Source: Desulfitobacterium sp050251735 (GTDB lineage Bacteria > Bacillota > Desulfitobacteriia > Desulfitobacteriales > Desulfitobacteriaceae). Taken from it: DNA of 64,000 nucleotides. The notes under the pieces are model-generated. The model did not search any database and was not told the origin of the DNA. It saw nothing but the letters and a program-made list of their open reading frames with translations. A program made the translations under genes and the position numbers. Position 1 is the stretch's first letter. Each line of letters starts with the position of its first letter. The DNA lies in contig JBFWMF010000014.1 in assembly GCA_050251735.1 (NCBI GenBank), forward strand, positions 1 to 64,000, in the 5' to 3' direction. Positions 50,377-58,782 of this stretch are shown in pieces.

Positions 50377-51246
50377 ATGTCATTGCGCCTAGAGGCCGAG
50401 GAAGCCATGGGGCTTCGCTTTCCGGAAAGAAATGGAGAAGCGATGATACGCTTTGATGAAACCATGGAGGTACCCCAGGGTGCGGAAACGCTCATGCGGG
50501 GACCTTATCGCAATCCAGAGGAAATCAAAACAGGGTTTAAAATCCTCCATCAGGAGACGGCTACTTTGCTAGAGATCATTTTGCCTCGGCGGGCCCGTTT
50601 AAGAGAATGGCTGGAGGAGCTGCCCGAGCAACCAAAGGAAGCGGAATCCTTCCTCCGCGAAACGTCGCAAAAAATTCAGCAACAGGACCGCAAAGTGTCG
50701 CACATGGAAAATGAATTGATCTCCAAATTAGCGGAGTCAGGCATGGACGACCTGTTTCCTTTACCCTTATCCGTGTTTGTCCAGCTTTCATATTCTGAGC
50801 CCTGTGCTAAGATTTTTCTGCGTCCCTTAGGAAGGTTTGCCGAGATCTTAAAATTGAATCCAGAGATTGTGCGACAAGTCGTGCGGATTCATTTACTCTA
50901 TTGCTTGTTGATTATCGGCGGCCAAGATTTAGACGGTCAATCCTTTCGTCGCGGAAATGAAGATTCGACTCTAATCGGTATTGCGTCCTTTTTTGCCCTA
51001 AAGCATATGAAGAAAGCCACTCCTGAGTACCAGCACTGTTATTCAGAATGGGTGAAGGCCTGGGGTGGAAAAAGTTATCTTCGTTTGATACCCCAAGAAA
51101 GCAGCGTAGAAAAAGTAAGAGCCGCCATGGTGTTTTGGCGGCGTAATCCCGAATTGTCTTGGGAAGCTACTTGGAACAATCTTCGTTCCTTAGATATGGA
51201 GAGTTCAACAGGCCCTCGCCCACTTGCCTCATGGCCAATCCGCTAG
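50377..51246 (+). CDS. Hypothetical protein, helical
   Basis: I do not recognise this 289-residue soluble protein. It is helical, Glu/Arg-rich, with a probable coiled coil (about 68-120) and a C-terminal Trp-rich region. GGGGGGAG lies before the ATG. Its 3' end overlaps the convergent Crp/Fnr gene by 18 bases. No motif for catalysis, binding or membrane insertion is visible. The upstream helicase gene is divergent, so a shared promoter region of 150 bp serves both. Confidence 0.68.
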   Translation: MSLRLEAEEAMGLRFPERNGEAMIRFDETMEVPQGAETLMRGPYRNPEEIKTGFKILHQETATLLEIILPRRARLREWLEELPEQPKEAESFLRETSQKIQQQDRKVSHMENELISKLAESGMDDLFPLPLSVFVQLSYSEPCAKIFLRPLGRFAEILKLNPEIVRQVVRIHLLYCLLIIGGQDLDGQSFRRGNEDSTLIGIASFFALKHMKKATPEYQHCYSEWVKAWGGKSYLRLIPQESSVEKVRAAMVFWRRNPELSWEATWNNLRSLDMESSTGPRPLASWPIR

Positions 51247-51903
51247 TTCATGAGGGAGCAGAATTTCCATGCGATCCTCGTTTTGGCGGATTATCGCGGA
51301 TTTCTTCCATTGATTGAGGGTGCGATTAACCAATTCCCTTGAAGTGCCAATCATACTGGCTAAGTCCTTGTTGGTCAGTGTTGCATCATAATATATGGGT
51401 TGTCCTTGGGAAGTAGCTGGCTTAGCTAGGCGAAGTAAGAGGGTGGCCAAAATTCCTGCCGTAGAACGGCTAGTCAAAACTCGAATGAACTCTTGATTCA
51501 TACGCAAACGCATATTGAGCTTACGAATGAGTGCAACTGCTAAATGAGGATGACTCTCTAATATTTCAACCATCCCTTCATTGGATAACACAAGAAGAGT
51601 GCTATCCATCAGTACTTCTGCGGTAGCCGGATAGGAACCGGGTTCAACCAAGAGTATTTCGGCGAGGCTGTCACTGGGACCGCACCAATCGAGTATTTGT
51701 TCATCACCATTAGGCAAAGCTTTACTGAGCTTCACTTGACCTTCAAGGATAAAATAAACCTGGGAGCCGATTTCTCCTTCAATAAAGAGAATTTGCCCCT
51801 TTCGATATTTCCGGGTTTTGAAAAGAGGCAAAACGGGTGTTAAATCTTGATCAGGTAGGGATGAGAATAAACTAAAACGTTTTAGTAGTTCTGGATCGAG
51901 CAA
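51229..51903 (-). CDS. Crp/Fnr-family transcriptional regulator
   Basis: Protein of 224 residues: an N-terminal cyclic-nucleotide-binding-type beta barrel (GQILFIEGEIGSQVYFILEGQVKLSK, in two blocks) and a C-terminal winged helix with TNKDLASMIGTSRELVNRTLNQWK as the recognition region. There is no Fnr-type cysteine set at the N-terminus, so oxygen sensing by a cluster is unlikely. TTG start with GAGG eight bases upstream. In this group such regulators (for example CprK) sense small organic ligands; the effector here is unknown. Confidence 0.92.
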   Translation of the reverse strand: MLDPELLKRFSLFSSLPDQDLTPVLPLFKTRKYRKGQILFIEGEIGSQVYFILEGQVKLSKALPNGDEQILDWCGPSDSLAEILLVEPGSYPATAEVLMDSTLLVLSNEGMVEILESHPHLAVALIRKLNMRLRMNQEFIRVLTSRSTAGILATLLLRLAKPATSQGQPIYYDATLTNKDLASMIGTSRELVNRTLNQWKKSAIIRQNEDRMEILLPHELADWP

Positions 51904-52063
51904 AATAATACCTCACTTTACACGAGCTAAAAGATGGTTTCTCACAACAAGATATGAATAGGAATATTATTAGTAGAGACTTATTTTCTTGCTGTTAAGG
52001 CAACTATAGAAATCCAGGGCAAGAGAGCAGAAATCGAGGACTGAGAGATTAAAGGAGAGTAAG

Positions 52064-52180
52064 ATGGCAAAAGTGGAGAGTGTTCCAATTAAAATACAGT
52101 TTACTGTAGACTCACCCTTTAAAATCACGGCAATAATCATTCAATTTCTGGTTATAATTTTAATCATTATTTGCAGTTGA
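52064..52180 (+). CDS. Small membrane protein of 38 residues
   Basis: ATG with a strong AAAGGAGAG ribosome site. The 38 residues have a polar N-terminus (MAKVESVPIKIQF) and a hydrophobic C-terminal helix (ITAIIIQFLVIILIIICS). No family is known to me. The quality of the ribosome site and the clean membrane helix argue for a real gene, as no other gene occupies 51904-52205. Confidence 0.6.
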   Translation: MAKVESVPIKIQFTVDSPFKITAIIIQFLVIILIIICS

Positions 52181-52205
52181 TTTTGGATTGGGTAGTCTGA
52201 ATTGA

Positions 52206-52475
52206 TTATGAATGGGAGGGTGTCTCGGCAACGCGCTGGGCAGCATTAACAATAGCGGAAATAACCCGAGCTTTATCGGGCAAGGATTCCGCCTCCCATT
52301 GGGTTAGTATTTCCCCACGGAGAGAAACATAGTATCTGCTGGGTAACTGGTTTAAGGAAAGAGCTGCTATGTCGGCTTGACAACGATCGCATGAGCATGG
52401 TAATTGATATTTTTCCATATACTCTTTTAAAACATGATGTACCACACTTTCGGTGCGGTTTTTTAATTCATACAT
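52206..52475 (-). CDS. ComFB-family protein
   Basis: Protein of 89 residues of the late-competence ComFB type: CSCDRCQADIAALSLNQLPSRY in two blocks is the family core, with zinc-binding cysteines. In some bacteria ComFB-like domains bind cyclic di-nucleotides; in Bacillus the protein is encoded in the comF operon. Here it is isolated from comFA/comFC. Start ATG with GAGGAGG upstream. Its role here is open. Confidence 0.9.
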   Translation of the reverse strand: MYELKNRTESVVHHVLKEYMEKYQLPCSCDRCQADIAALSLNQLPSRYYVSLRGEILTQWEAESLPDKARVISAIVNAAQRVAETPSHS

Positions 52476-52656
52476 GACTCTGCCTCCTCTAAAGATACTA
52501 TCCTATCTTCATAATAGTGGGAATTTGTCGGATGCACAAGAGAATTAATTTAAATTATAACTCTCTGTCTGCAAAGTTGCTTTTTCTGAGGAGGAAATAA
52601 TATTAAAATGAATATATACTTAATTTTAGTGGAAAACATCACTGGGCGTTTAAAAA

Positions 52657-53115
52657 GTGAGGGAAAGAAGCATTGACAACGAGGAAGTGCTGTGGCACCG
52701 TAAACCCGAGCCCACTATAAAATTTGATCGTCCTTCCTCCTTGGCAAAGGTGATTATCTGCAAGGCTTACACAGGTATGAACGAACGGCTCTTAGAGTGT
52801 ATGGTGGACTCTCAAGTTGAGGGAGTTGTAATCGAGGCTTTCGGCCGAGGAAATGTACCTCCGGAAGTCGTTCCGGCCCTCAAAAGAATTACCGCCCGCA
52901 ATATACCCACGGTGGTAACCTCTCGTTGCTTGTTTGGGCGAACTGCCCCCATCTATGGTTACCCTGGTGGTGGAGCTAATCTTTAAGAGCATGGCGCCTT
53001 ATTTGCCGGAGATCTTTCTACAGAGAAAGTGCGTTTGCTTCTCGGCATCGCCTTAAGGTCCGGAGTCACTCAGGATGACCTGCGAGAAATTCTCAGCAGC
53101 GGTGGCGTAAAGTAG
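52657..53115 (+). pseudogene. Decayed L-asparaginase fragment
   Basis: The reading frame begins in the middle of an L-asparaginase: AYTGMNERLL, GVVIEAFGRGNVPP, VTSRCLFGRTAPIYGYPGGGA match its C-terminal half. A TAA at 52984-52986 interrupts the frame, but the same frame continues past it with EHGALFAGDLSTEKVRLLLGIAL to a TAG at 53113-53115, as in intact asparaginases. The N-terminal half with the catalytic threonines is absent upstream. So the gene has lost its 5' part and gained a nonsense codon. It should not make an active enzyme. Confidence 0.88.
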
Positions 53116-53188
53116 ACAAGCAAAGAATAATCCATTACAATCCTAAGGGAGGAATGTAATGGAAGCCTAGAAAGCGAGGGTTTTATTG

Positions 53189-53914
53189 ATGGATTTTTCC
53201 GGTAAGGATAAAGCAACCTATGTTCAAGATACGTTTAACTCAATTGCCAAGCGTTATGATCTGATGAATAGCTTGATGAGTTTTGGTTTAGATAAAGGAT
53301 GGCGAAGAAAAGCAGTTCAAACTGTTGAAGCAAAGCCTGGCATGAATATGGTTGATATCTGTTGTGGGACAGCACAGCTCTCCTTAGAGCTAGCCATGAC
53401 AGTTGGGGAGCAGGGACATGTAACAGGATTGGATTTCTCAGAAAATATGCTAGGCAAAGCCAAGGAGAATTTGGCGAATTCACCCTATCGGGCAATTATC
53501 GAACTTAAGCAGGGAGATGCCATGAACTTGCCCTTTGCGGATAACTCCTTTGACGGAGCAACCGTGGGCTGGGGGCTTAGAAACCTTCCCGATTTGGAAA
53601 AAGGGGTTCGAGAGATGGTCCGTATCGTTAAGCCGGGCAGTATGGTTGTATCATTAGACATGGCTAAGCCGACAATGCCTGGTTTTAAGCAAGGATATTG
53701 GCTCTATTTTAATAAACTGGTTCCTTTAATGGGGAAAATTTGGGCTGGGAAGGCAAAGGCCTATCAGTATCTTCATGACTCGGCAGTAGAATTTCCCGCT
53801 CAACAAGAACTAGCACGTATCTTTGCTCGTAATGGTTTAACGGATACTCGCTACATTAATCTTGCCGGTGGGGTTGTGGCGATCGTCTGTGGTCGCAAGC
53901 CTAAGAATAAATAA
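53189..53914 (+). CDS. menG: Demethylmenaquinone methyltransferase
   Basis: Protein of 241 residues of the UbiE/MenG family: YVQDTFNSIAKRYDLMNSLMSFG, SAM-binding VDICCGTAQLSLELA, LDFSENML, and GWGLRNLPDLEKGVREMVRIVKPG in short blocks. It methylates demethylmenaquinone, the last step of menaquinone synthesis, so the cell probably respires with menaquinone. The ATG at 53189 has GAGGG upstream. Only MenG is here; the other men genes must lie elsewhere. Two small genes follow closely. Confidence 0.92.
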   Translation: MDFSGKDKATYVQDTFNSIAKRYDLMNSLMSFGLDKGWRRKAVQTVEAKPGMNMVDICCGTAQLSLELAMTVGEQGHVTGLDFSENMLGKAKENLANSPYRAIIELKQGDAMNLPFADNSFDGATVGWGLRNLPDLEKGVREMVRIVKPGSMVVSLDMAKPTMPGFKQGYWLYFNKLVPLMGKIWAGKAKAYQYLHDSAVEFPAQQELARIFARNGLTDTRYINLAGGVVAIVCGRKPKNK

Positions 53915-53935
53915 TGAAAGACATGAGGTGATGAG

Positions 53936-54331
53936 ATGGGAGAATTAACTCTCGGTGCAAAGGGAAGGGCGGAAAAGCTGGTTGATCAAACCAACACTGC
54001 AAAAACAATGGGTAGCGGCTCGTTGGATGTATTTGCTACACCTGCTTTAGTTGCTATGATGGAGGAAGCAGCTGTGAATGCGTTAACCTTAGAGGACGGA
54101 CAAAGCAGTGTAGGGGTCGCGCTTGACATTAAGCATACTGCAGCAACCCCTCTTGATACGAAAGTCTGGGCTGTAGCTGAGTTGATAGAGATTGACCGTC
54201 GCCGTTTAGTCTTTAAATTAGAAGCCTTCGATGAGAAAGAACTTATCGGGACAGGAGTTCACGAACGATTCTTGATCGATGCCGAGAAATTCATGAGTAA
54301 AGCATTGTTAAAACGTAGTGAACAGGAGTAA
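53936..54331 (+). CDS. FlK-like hotdog thioesterase
   Basis: Protein of 131 residues of the hotdog fold, resembling FlK (fluoroacetyl-CoA thioesterase) relatives: LDVFATPALVAMMEEAA contains the family catalytic/oxyanion region, and VGVALDIKHTAATPLD is the second conserved block. The physiological substrate of non-fluoroacetate members is unknown; acyl-CoA hydrolysis is expected. ATG with GAGGTGATG upstream. Its stop overlaps the next start (TAATG). Confidence 0.86.
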   Translation: MGELTLGAKGRAEKLVDQTNTAKTMGSGSLDVFATPALVAMMEEAAVNALTLEDGQSSVGVALDIKHTAATPLDTKVWAVAELIEIDRRRLVFKLEAFDEKELIGTGVHERFLIDAEKFMSKALLKRSEQE

Positions 54332-54963
54332 TGGCTGTGGAAAGCTATGATACAGTGTTAAGTGCATCGGCATGGGAGCAAGTCATTGAAAAATCGCGTT
54401 TTATTAGTCTTGTGTTTCCAGTCACCAATACGGAGGAAGTGGAGCAAAGACTTCAGGAGGTTCGCAAGGATTATCCCAATGCTCGACATTATGTCTATGC
54501 CTATCGTCTCTATCAAGGTCAACTAGAAAAGTCCACCGATGATGGTGAGCCACAAGGAACAGGTGGAAGACCCATCCTCGATGTGCTTCAATATCGACAG
54601 TTATGGGATGTCCTTCTGGTGGTTATTCGATATTTTGGGGGGATTCTTCTCGGTACGGGTGGGCTAAGCCGAGCCTATGGCGGCACAGCACGTCAGTTGA
54701 TGGATCAAGCATCAGTGGGGAGGCTTGTTCCTCATCAGATTTATGAAATCGAAGCAGGTTATGAGTGGTATGAGCCGTTAAAATACTGGTTAAAACAGTA
54801 TTCTTGGTCAACCGCTAACGAGGAATTCCTTGCGCTTGTAAAATTTCAAGTGTATATTCCTTGGGCGGATAGAGAACAATTCTTAGACTGGTTGACTGAT
54901 TTTACTGAACGAAAAGTTGTTCCACGGGAGATAGAAGTTACTTTATGTGCTGAACATGAATAA
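54331..54963 (+). CDS. YigZ/IMPACT-family protein
   Basis: Protein of 210 residues. The N-terminal UPF0029 domain has EKSRFISLVFPV, DDGEPQGTGGRPIL and VVIRYFGGILLGTGGL, which define the YigZ/IMPACT family, followed by a DUF1949-type ferredoxin-like domain. Eukaryotic IMPACT regulates Gcn2; the bacterial role is unclear, possibly RNA or ribosome related. It starts at the ATG overlapping the stop of the thioesterase gene, so the two are translationally coupled. A terminator follows. Confidence 0.93.
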   Translation: MAVESYDTVLSASAWEQVIEKSRFISLVFPVTNTEEVEQRLQEVRKDYPNARHYVYAYRLYQGQLEKSTDDGEPQGTGGRPILDVLQYRQLWDVLLVVIRYFGGILLGTGGLSRAYGGTARQLMDQASVGRLVPHQIYEIEAGYEWYEPLKYWLKQYSWSTANEEFLALVKFQVYIPWADREQFLDWLTDFTERKVVPREIEVTLCAEHE

Positions 54964-54971
54964 TAAGATGA

Positions 54972-55000
54972 AAGACCCAGCTAAGGCGGGGTCTTCTATA
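54972..55000 (+). terminator. Terminator after the YigZ gene
   Basis: Stem AAGACCC / GGGTCTT with a 10-nt loop and a T-rich tail. Confidence 0.75.
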
Positions 55001-55184
55001 TTTAGATGGAGGCTAATTTGGTGGAAAAGTCAGAGTATTTTTAATATAAGAAAAAAAGAACTTTCACTTGCGTGTGCTTTTATTTTCACATATAATATGA
55101 ATAAAGGTAAGTGAAAGTTATTGCTTGAAATGATATATAGCATCGTGTCACTACTTATAGACTAGGACGAAGGGGGTAGATGTT

Positions 55185-55343
55185 ATGTTAGCTTGGATCG
55201 CAATGATTATTCTGGGGATCTTTTTGGTTAGTTGCGGAATCGCTGTGTGCGCTTCATGTCGCCAAATTTTCTCTGTTAGCTTCAATTCCTTTAACACTCC
55301 TAAAGGAACAAGAAGTAAAGCCACTAGACCTTCCCACGCGTAG
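55185..55343 (+). CDS. Small membrane protein of 52 residues
   Basis: ATG with GGGGG eight bases upstream. Residues 2-20 form a membrane helix (LAWIAMIILGIFLVSCGIA), followed by two cysteines (Cys22, Cys25) and a Ser/Thr/Arg-rich tail. The pattern LVSC could be a lipobox, but the segment is better read as a transmembrane helix. It is flanked by terminators on both sides, so it is an independent unit. Family unknown to me. Confidence 0.62.
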   Translation: MLAWIAMIILGIFLVSCGIAVCASCRQIFSVSFNSFNTPKGTRSKATRPSHA

Positions 55344-55367
55344 ATATCAAGTAAATTAGAGATATAG

Positions 55368-55397
55368 AGACTGCTCAGTATAGGAGCAGTCTTTTTT
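55368..55397 (+). terminator. Terminator after the 52-residue protein gene
   Basis: Stem AGACTGCTC / GAGCAGTCT with a 7-nt loop and six T residues. Confidence 0.92.
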
Positions 55398-55464
55398 CAT
55401 GCTTTCATTCCCTTGTATACTTCCATGATTGAAGTGGCAGATTAAGGGGATGAGGGGGATAATC

Positions 55465-56859
55465 ATGTTTAGTATAGCGCATTGGGTGTTTCTTTTCTTT
55501 ATCTTGATTATTATCTTTGCTTTGTTCTTCCGTAAGCTTCCTTTATTACCTGCCACGATCGGCTTATTTGGAGTGGGAATTGCCCAAAGTGGTAATGGGA
55601 TTGAAGCGGTGCAGATATCCTTTCGGGCAATAATTCTTGCTACGGATAACCTGCTCGGAGTTATTGTGCTGATTGGACTTATCGTAGCGCTAACCAAGCT
55701 GCTCCAAGAGTCGGGAGCAGATCAAATCTTAGTGCGTCCTTTGATGAGAATTAAATCTATAAGTGTAGCTTATTGGTCAATTGGGCTTGCCATGTGGATA
55801 TTGACTTTATTGATCTGGCCGACTCCAGCGTTGACTCTTCTAGGAGCGGCAGTTATACCTTCTTTGGGGCGGGCGGGAATCCATCCTATCCCTCTCGCGG
55901 TCAGTTTAGCGGTTTTTGGAAAGGGAATAGGATTATCGGGGGATTTCGTTATCCAAGGGGCGCCTTCATTGATAAGCAAAGCCACAGGGATTCCTATTGC
56001 CGTGATTCTCTCTGCCTCGTTTCCTGTAGTTATGTTGAGCGGTAGTTGTGGTGCTTTAATTGGTTATCTAGCACTAAAGCTGTTTTTAAATAAAGAAGAA
56101 AGGCCAAAAAAACTAATGGATGGAGGGCAAAGAGGCAATCAAGGAATAGAAAGAGAGGATAAAAAGGTCACTCAACAGGGGTCATCCCCCAAGAGAAACC
56201 ATTGGATAGCAGGTATTATAGGCTTGAGCTATCTAGGCACTGTAATCACCATTCTAATGTACAAAATTCGTGGGGATGAAGCTAGTGGATTGATTGGCGG
56301 AGTGACCTTATTAATCCTTTGTCTATGTACAGTACTTACTGAAAAGAAAAGAGCCTTCGCTCAATTTATTGTTTACGTTAAGGAAGGAATGCGTTATGCT
56401 ATGGGAGTATTTACACCCATAGTCATGATGTCCAGCTTTTTTTTTCTAGGGACGATGGCCGGTTACGAGCAGGTTTTTTTGCTGGATGGGCCAGGCTATT
56501 TTTATGATTATTCTGTTCTCCTTTCCGAATTACTTCCGCTTACGAAGTGGACGGTGTCGGCGCTTATTGTGTTTATAGCCATTCTCGGTTCACTAGATGG
56601 TTCTGGCTTCTCGTGCTTACCTTTAGTGGGGGGGATTGCGGTTGCTCTAAGCCAGGTTTCTCAATTGCCGGCGGTTCCTTTAGCAGTCTTGGGCCAGGTG
56701 GTCGGGATATGGACCGGAGCAGCTTTAATACCTTGGGGGTTTGTAGCTGTGACATCTGCCGTGGCAGGGGTTGAGGTTCATAGCATAATGAAATATACAA
56801 TACCTGCCTACCTGGCAGCTGTTATTTGTGCCTTTGGGTGGACTTTACTGCAGCTATGA
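55465..56859 (+). CDS. Multi-pass membrane permease, substrate unknown
   Basis: Protein of 464 residues from the ATG at 55465 (GAGGGGGAT upstream). About 11-12 hydrophobic segments are visible, with a charged loop (about 210-245, RPKKLMDGGQRGNQG). The two halves each contain a Gly/Pro-rich re-entrant-like motif (WPTPALTLLGAAVIP near 115-130; LDGSGFSCLPLVGG near 375-390). This resembles transporters of the ion-transporter superfamily (GntP/CitM/DctM-like), but I cannot place it in one family. No substrate can be inferred. Confidence 0.75.
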   Translation: MFSIAHWVFLFFILIIIFALFFRKLPLLPATIGLFGVGIAQSGNGIEAVQISFRAIILATDNLLGVIVLIGLIVALTKLLQESGADQILVRPLMRIKSISVAYWSIGLAMWILTLLIWPTPALTLLGAAVIPSLGRAGIHPIPLAVSLAVFGKGIGLSGDFVIQGAPSLISKATGIPIAVILSASFPVVMLSGSCGALIGYLALKLFLNKEERPKKLMDGGQRGNQGIEREDKKVTQQGSSPKRNHWIAGIIGLSYLGTVITILMYKIRGDEASGLIGGVTLLILCLCTVLTEKKRAFAQFIVYVKEGMRYAMGVFTPIVMMSSFFFLGTMAGYEQVFLLDGPGYFYDYSVLLSELLPLTKWTVSALIVFIAILGSLDGSGFSCLPLVGGIAVALSQVSQLPAVPLAVLGQVVGIWTGAALIPWGFVAVTSAVAGVEVHSIMKYTIPAYLAAVICAFGWTLLQL

Positions 56860-56945
56860 TACGGTAATTCATAGAAAGAGAAGGAGAAACTTGGTTTGTG
56901 TCGAATATACGAGATAGTCAAAGATAATAAGGGGGGGAGCGTAAG

Positions 56946-57989
56946 ATTTCGTTATATTGGATAACTGTAATGATAGTCAGTGCTCCTTTTATATTTATGG
57001 TACTTCGGATCGCTGATCGAGCGAAGTCGAAGAAGGGCGAGGTTGTATTTGCGTCCTTGTCAATGATTATCTTTGCCCAAATTTTCCCTTATGCACTACG
57101 CCAAGGAAGAATTCTACTTTGGATATTTGGTGTTTGTGGGTTCCTTCTTTTAGCCATGGTAATAATGGCTGCCAGGAACCGGGCAAATGACATTAATGAA
57201 GAGGATACCAACTCGGATCAAACAGAAGTCATTAATTTTAAGGAATCGGAAGAAACTCAATTTGTGACGGATCCGGCGGTTGTACTCATAGAGGCTCAAC
57301 ACCGGATAGATTTAGAGGCAGTGGATTTTGATTTTACAGCTGAGATTATTGTAGATGATTTGTTCGATGCTACGAATTGTGAAGAATCTACGGAACCAGA
57401 TGAAGAAACGGAGACAACTGAACTAGAAGAGTTGGTAGAGCCGGTAGGGTCAGCAGAATCGGTAGAGCCGGTAGAGCCGGTAGAATCGGTAGAGCCGGTA
57501 GAGTCAGTAGAATCGGAAGAGCCAGTAGAGTCGGTAGAGCTAGCCGAATCGATAGAATGGGTAGAACCAGAACAACCAGTTGAACCAACTGAAGTAATTG
57601 ATCTTGAAGAATATAGTGAGCCTATAGAACCCATGGCTCCCACATCGCCATTGATTACTTCCTTCAAGCACGCTGAAGAATTCAGCATCGAGGAACTTAT
57701 TGATAGAGGGTTCCAGGCGAAGGAACAGGGACGTTTTCACCTTGCAGCTGAATGGTTTATTTTGGCCTTAGAACAAAAGCCATCTTATGATATTGCTTTT
57801 TACTTAATTGTGGAAATTTGTGAACACTGGAGGAATGGTTCCTCAATATATGATGCGTTGGATAAGGTTACTCCTTATCTCAATGAATATATTCAAAATG
57901 CGCCTCCTGAGTGGGGTATTAAACTCGTGAAATGGCTGGAAGCGGAAAACCTGCCAATTCCAAGGGATATTTTAGGAAGGAATGATTAA
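56946..57989 (+). CDS. Membrane-anchored protein with Glu-Pro-Val-Glu-Ser repeats and helical C-domain
   Basis: The best ribosome site (GGGGGGGAG) is placed for an ATT codon at 56946; the first ATG is at 56970. Either way the N-terminus is hydrophobic (two or three membrane segments up to about residue 75). An acidic region follows, with a run of about 13 nine-base repeats that encode VEPVES-type units (about residues 160-205). The last ~110 residues are helical (FQAKEQGRFHLAAEWFILALEQ) and TPR-like. It overlaps the PRC-barrel gene region and may work with it at the membrane. No known family. Confidence 0.7.
   Translation: MSLYWITVMIVSAPFIFMVLRIADRAKSKKGEVVFASLSMIIFAQIFPYALRQGRILLWIFGVCGFLLLAMVIMAARNRANDINEEDTNSDQTEVINFKESEETQFVTDPAVVLIEAQHRIDLEAVDFDFTAEIIVDDLFDATNCEESTEPDEETETTELEELVEPVGSAESVEPVEPVESVEPVESVESEEPVESVELAESIEWVEPEQPVEPTEVIDLEEYSEPIEPMAPTSPLITSFKHAEEFSIEELIDRGFQAKEQGRFHLAAEWFILALEQKPSYDIAFYLIVEICEHWRNGSSIYDALDKVTPYLNEYIQNAPPEWGIKLVKWLEAENLPIPRDILGRND
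57430..57560 (+). repeat. Nine-base tandem repeat (minisatellite) inside a coding region
   Basis: Imperfect copies of GTAGAGCCG / GTAGAATCG alternate here. Because the unit is a multiple of three, gain or loss of copies keeps the frame and only changes the length of the acidic Val-Glu-Pro/Ser stretch. Confidence 0.85.
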
Positions 57990-57993
57990 TGAG

Positions 57994-58770
57994 ATGAAGG
58001 CAAGTGCAGAAATCAAAGGTTTGCGTATTATTAGCATATCAGAAGGAACACAAGTGGGAGTGGTAAAAGACTATATTCTTAATCCTCAAAAGGGGAGCTT
58101 AGAGTTTTTTGTGGTGGACCAGCCCACAGATTATTTTGGTGCTAAAGTGATTTCCTTTGCTGATATTATTGGATTAGGAGAGTTTGCTCTGACCGTTCCT
58201 AACCCTGATGTAATTCAAAACGTTGCTAATAGTAACGAAGCGCAAGAATTGATACAGCAAGGTGTCCAAGTCATCGGCACAAAAGTATTGACAAAAAAAG
58301 GTGCATTGATCGGTGAAGTTAAAGAGATTCTCATCGACGAACAGACCGGAAAAATTGCGCAATGTGCAATTACAGATAATAATGGTGAAGGTCATCAAGT
58401 CAATGGAGAACAAATCATTACTTATGGTAAAGAGCTCCTAATTATTGAAGTGGATCCACGGGATACTGTGACAGAAGTTGTTGGTCAAGCTGTAAGCGGT
58501 AGAATTGAAGTGGTAGAACCAAAGGTTAGCGAAGCTACTCCAGTAGTTGCTGAAGAAGATTTAGTTAGTCAACAAAATGAAGCTGCGGAGTTCAATCTTT
58601 TTGAACAACGTCAATTGCAATATTTTGTTGGTAAGACTGTAGTTCAAGATGTTGAATTGGATAATGGCGAAAAGTTACTTGCGGGTGAGCCGATGACTGA
58701 AGCAACAATTCGTCAGATTACTACACGGAGTAAGCTAATGGAAATTACTTCTTTACTTCAAAAGAACTAA
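57994..58770 (+). CDS. Double PRC-barrel domain protein
   Basis: Protein of 258 residues with two PRC-barrel-type beta domains: about 4-75 (LRIISISEGTQVGVVKDYI) and about 88-150 (VIGTKVLTKKGALIGEVKEI). A C-terminal acidic linker and helix follow. PRC barrels are seen in sporulation proteins (YlmC/YmxH) and photosynthetic reaction centre subunit H and act as binding modules. The ATG at 57994 was chosen because the one at 57982 directly touches the ribosome site GGAAGG; both are in frame. Co-transcribed with neighbours. Confidence 0.8.
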   Translation: MKASAEIKGLRIISISEGTQVGVVKDYILNPQKGSLEFFVVDQPTDYFGAKVISFADIIGLGEFALTVPNPDVIQNVANSNEAQELIQQGVQVIGTKVLTKKGALIGEVKEILIDEQTGKIAQCAITDNNGEGHQVNGEQIITYGKELLIIEVDPRDTVTEVVGQAVSGRIEVVEPKVSEATPVVAEEDLVSQQNEAAEFNLFEQRQLQYFVGKTVVQDVELDNGEKLLAGEPMTEATIRQITTRSKLMEITSLLQKN

Positions 58771-58782
58771 GTTGGCTGAACT

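Noticed and set aside
52657..52986. Genuine short gene of 109 residues
   Set aside because: It is the middle of an asparaginase and the same frame continues with conserved sequence after the stop.
57296..57688. 130-codon minus-strand Ser/Thr-rich frame
   Set aside because: It is the antisense of the nine-base repeat; the repeat unit keeps several frames open.
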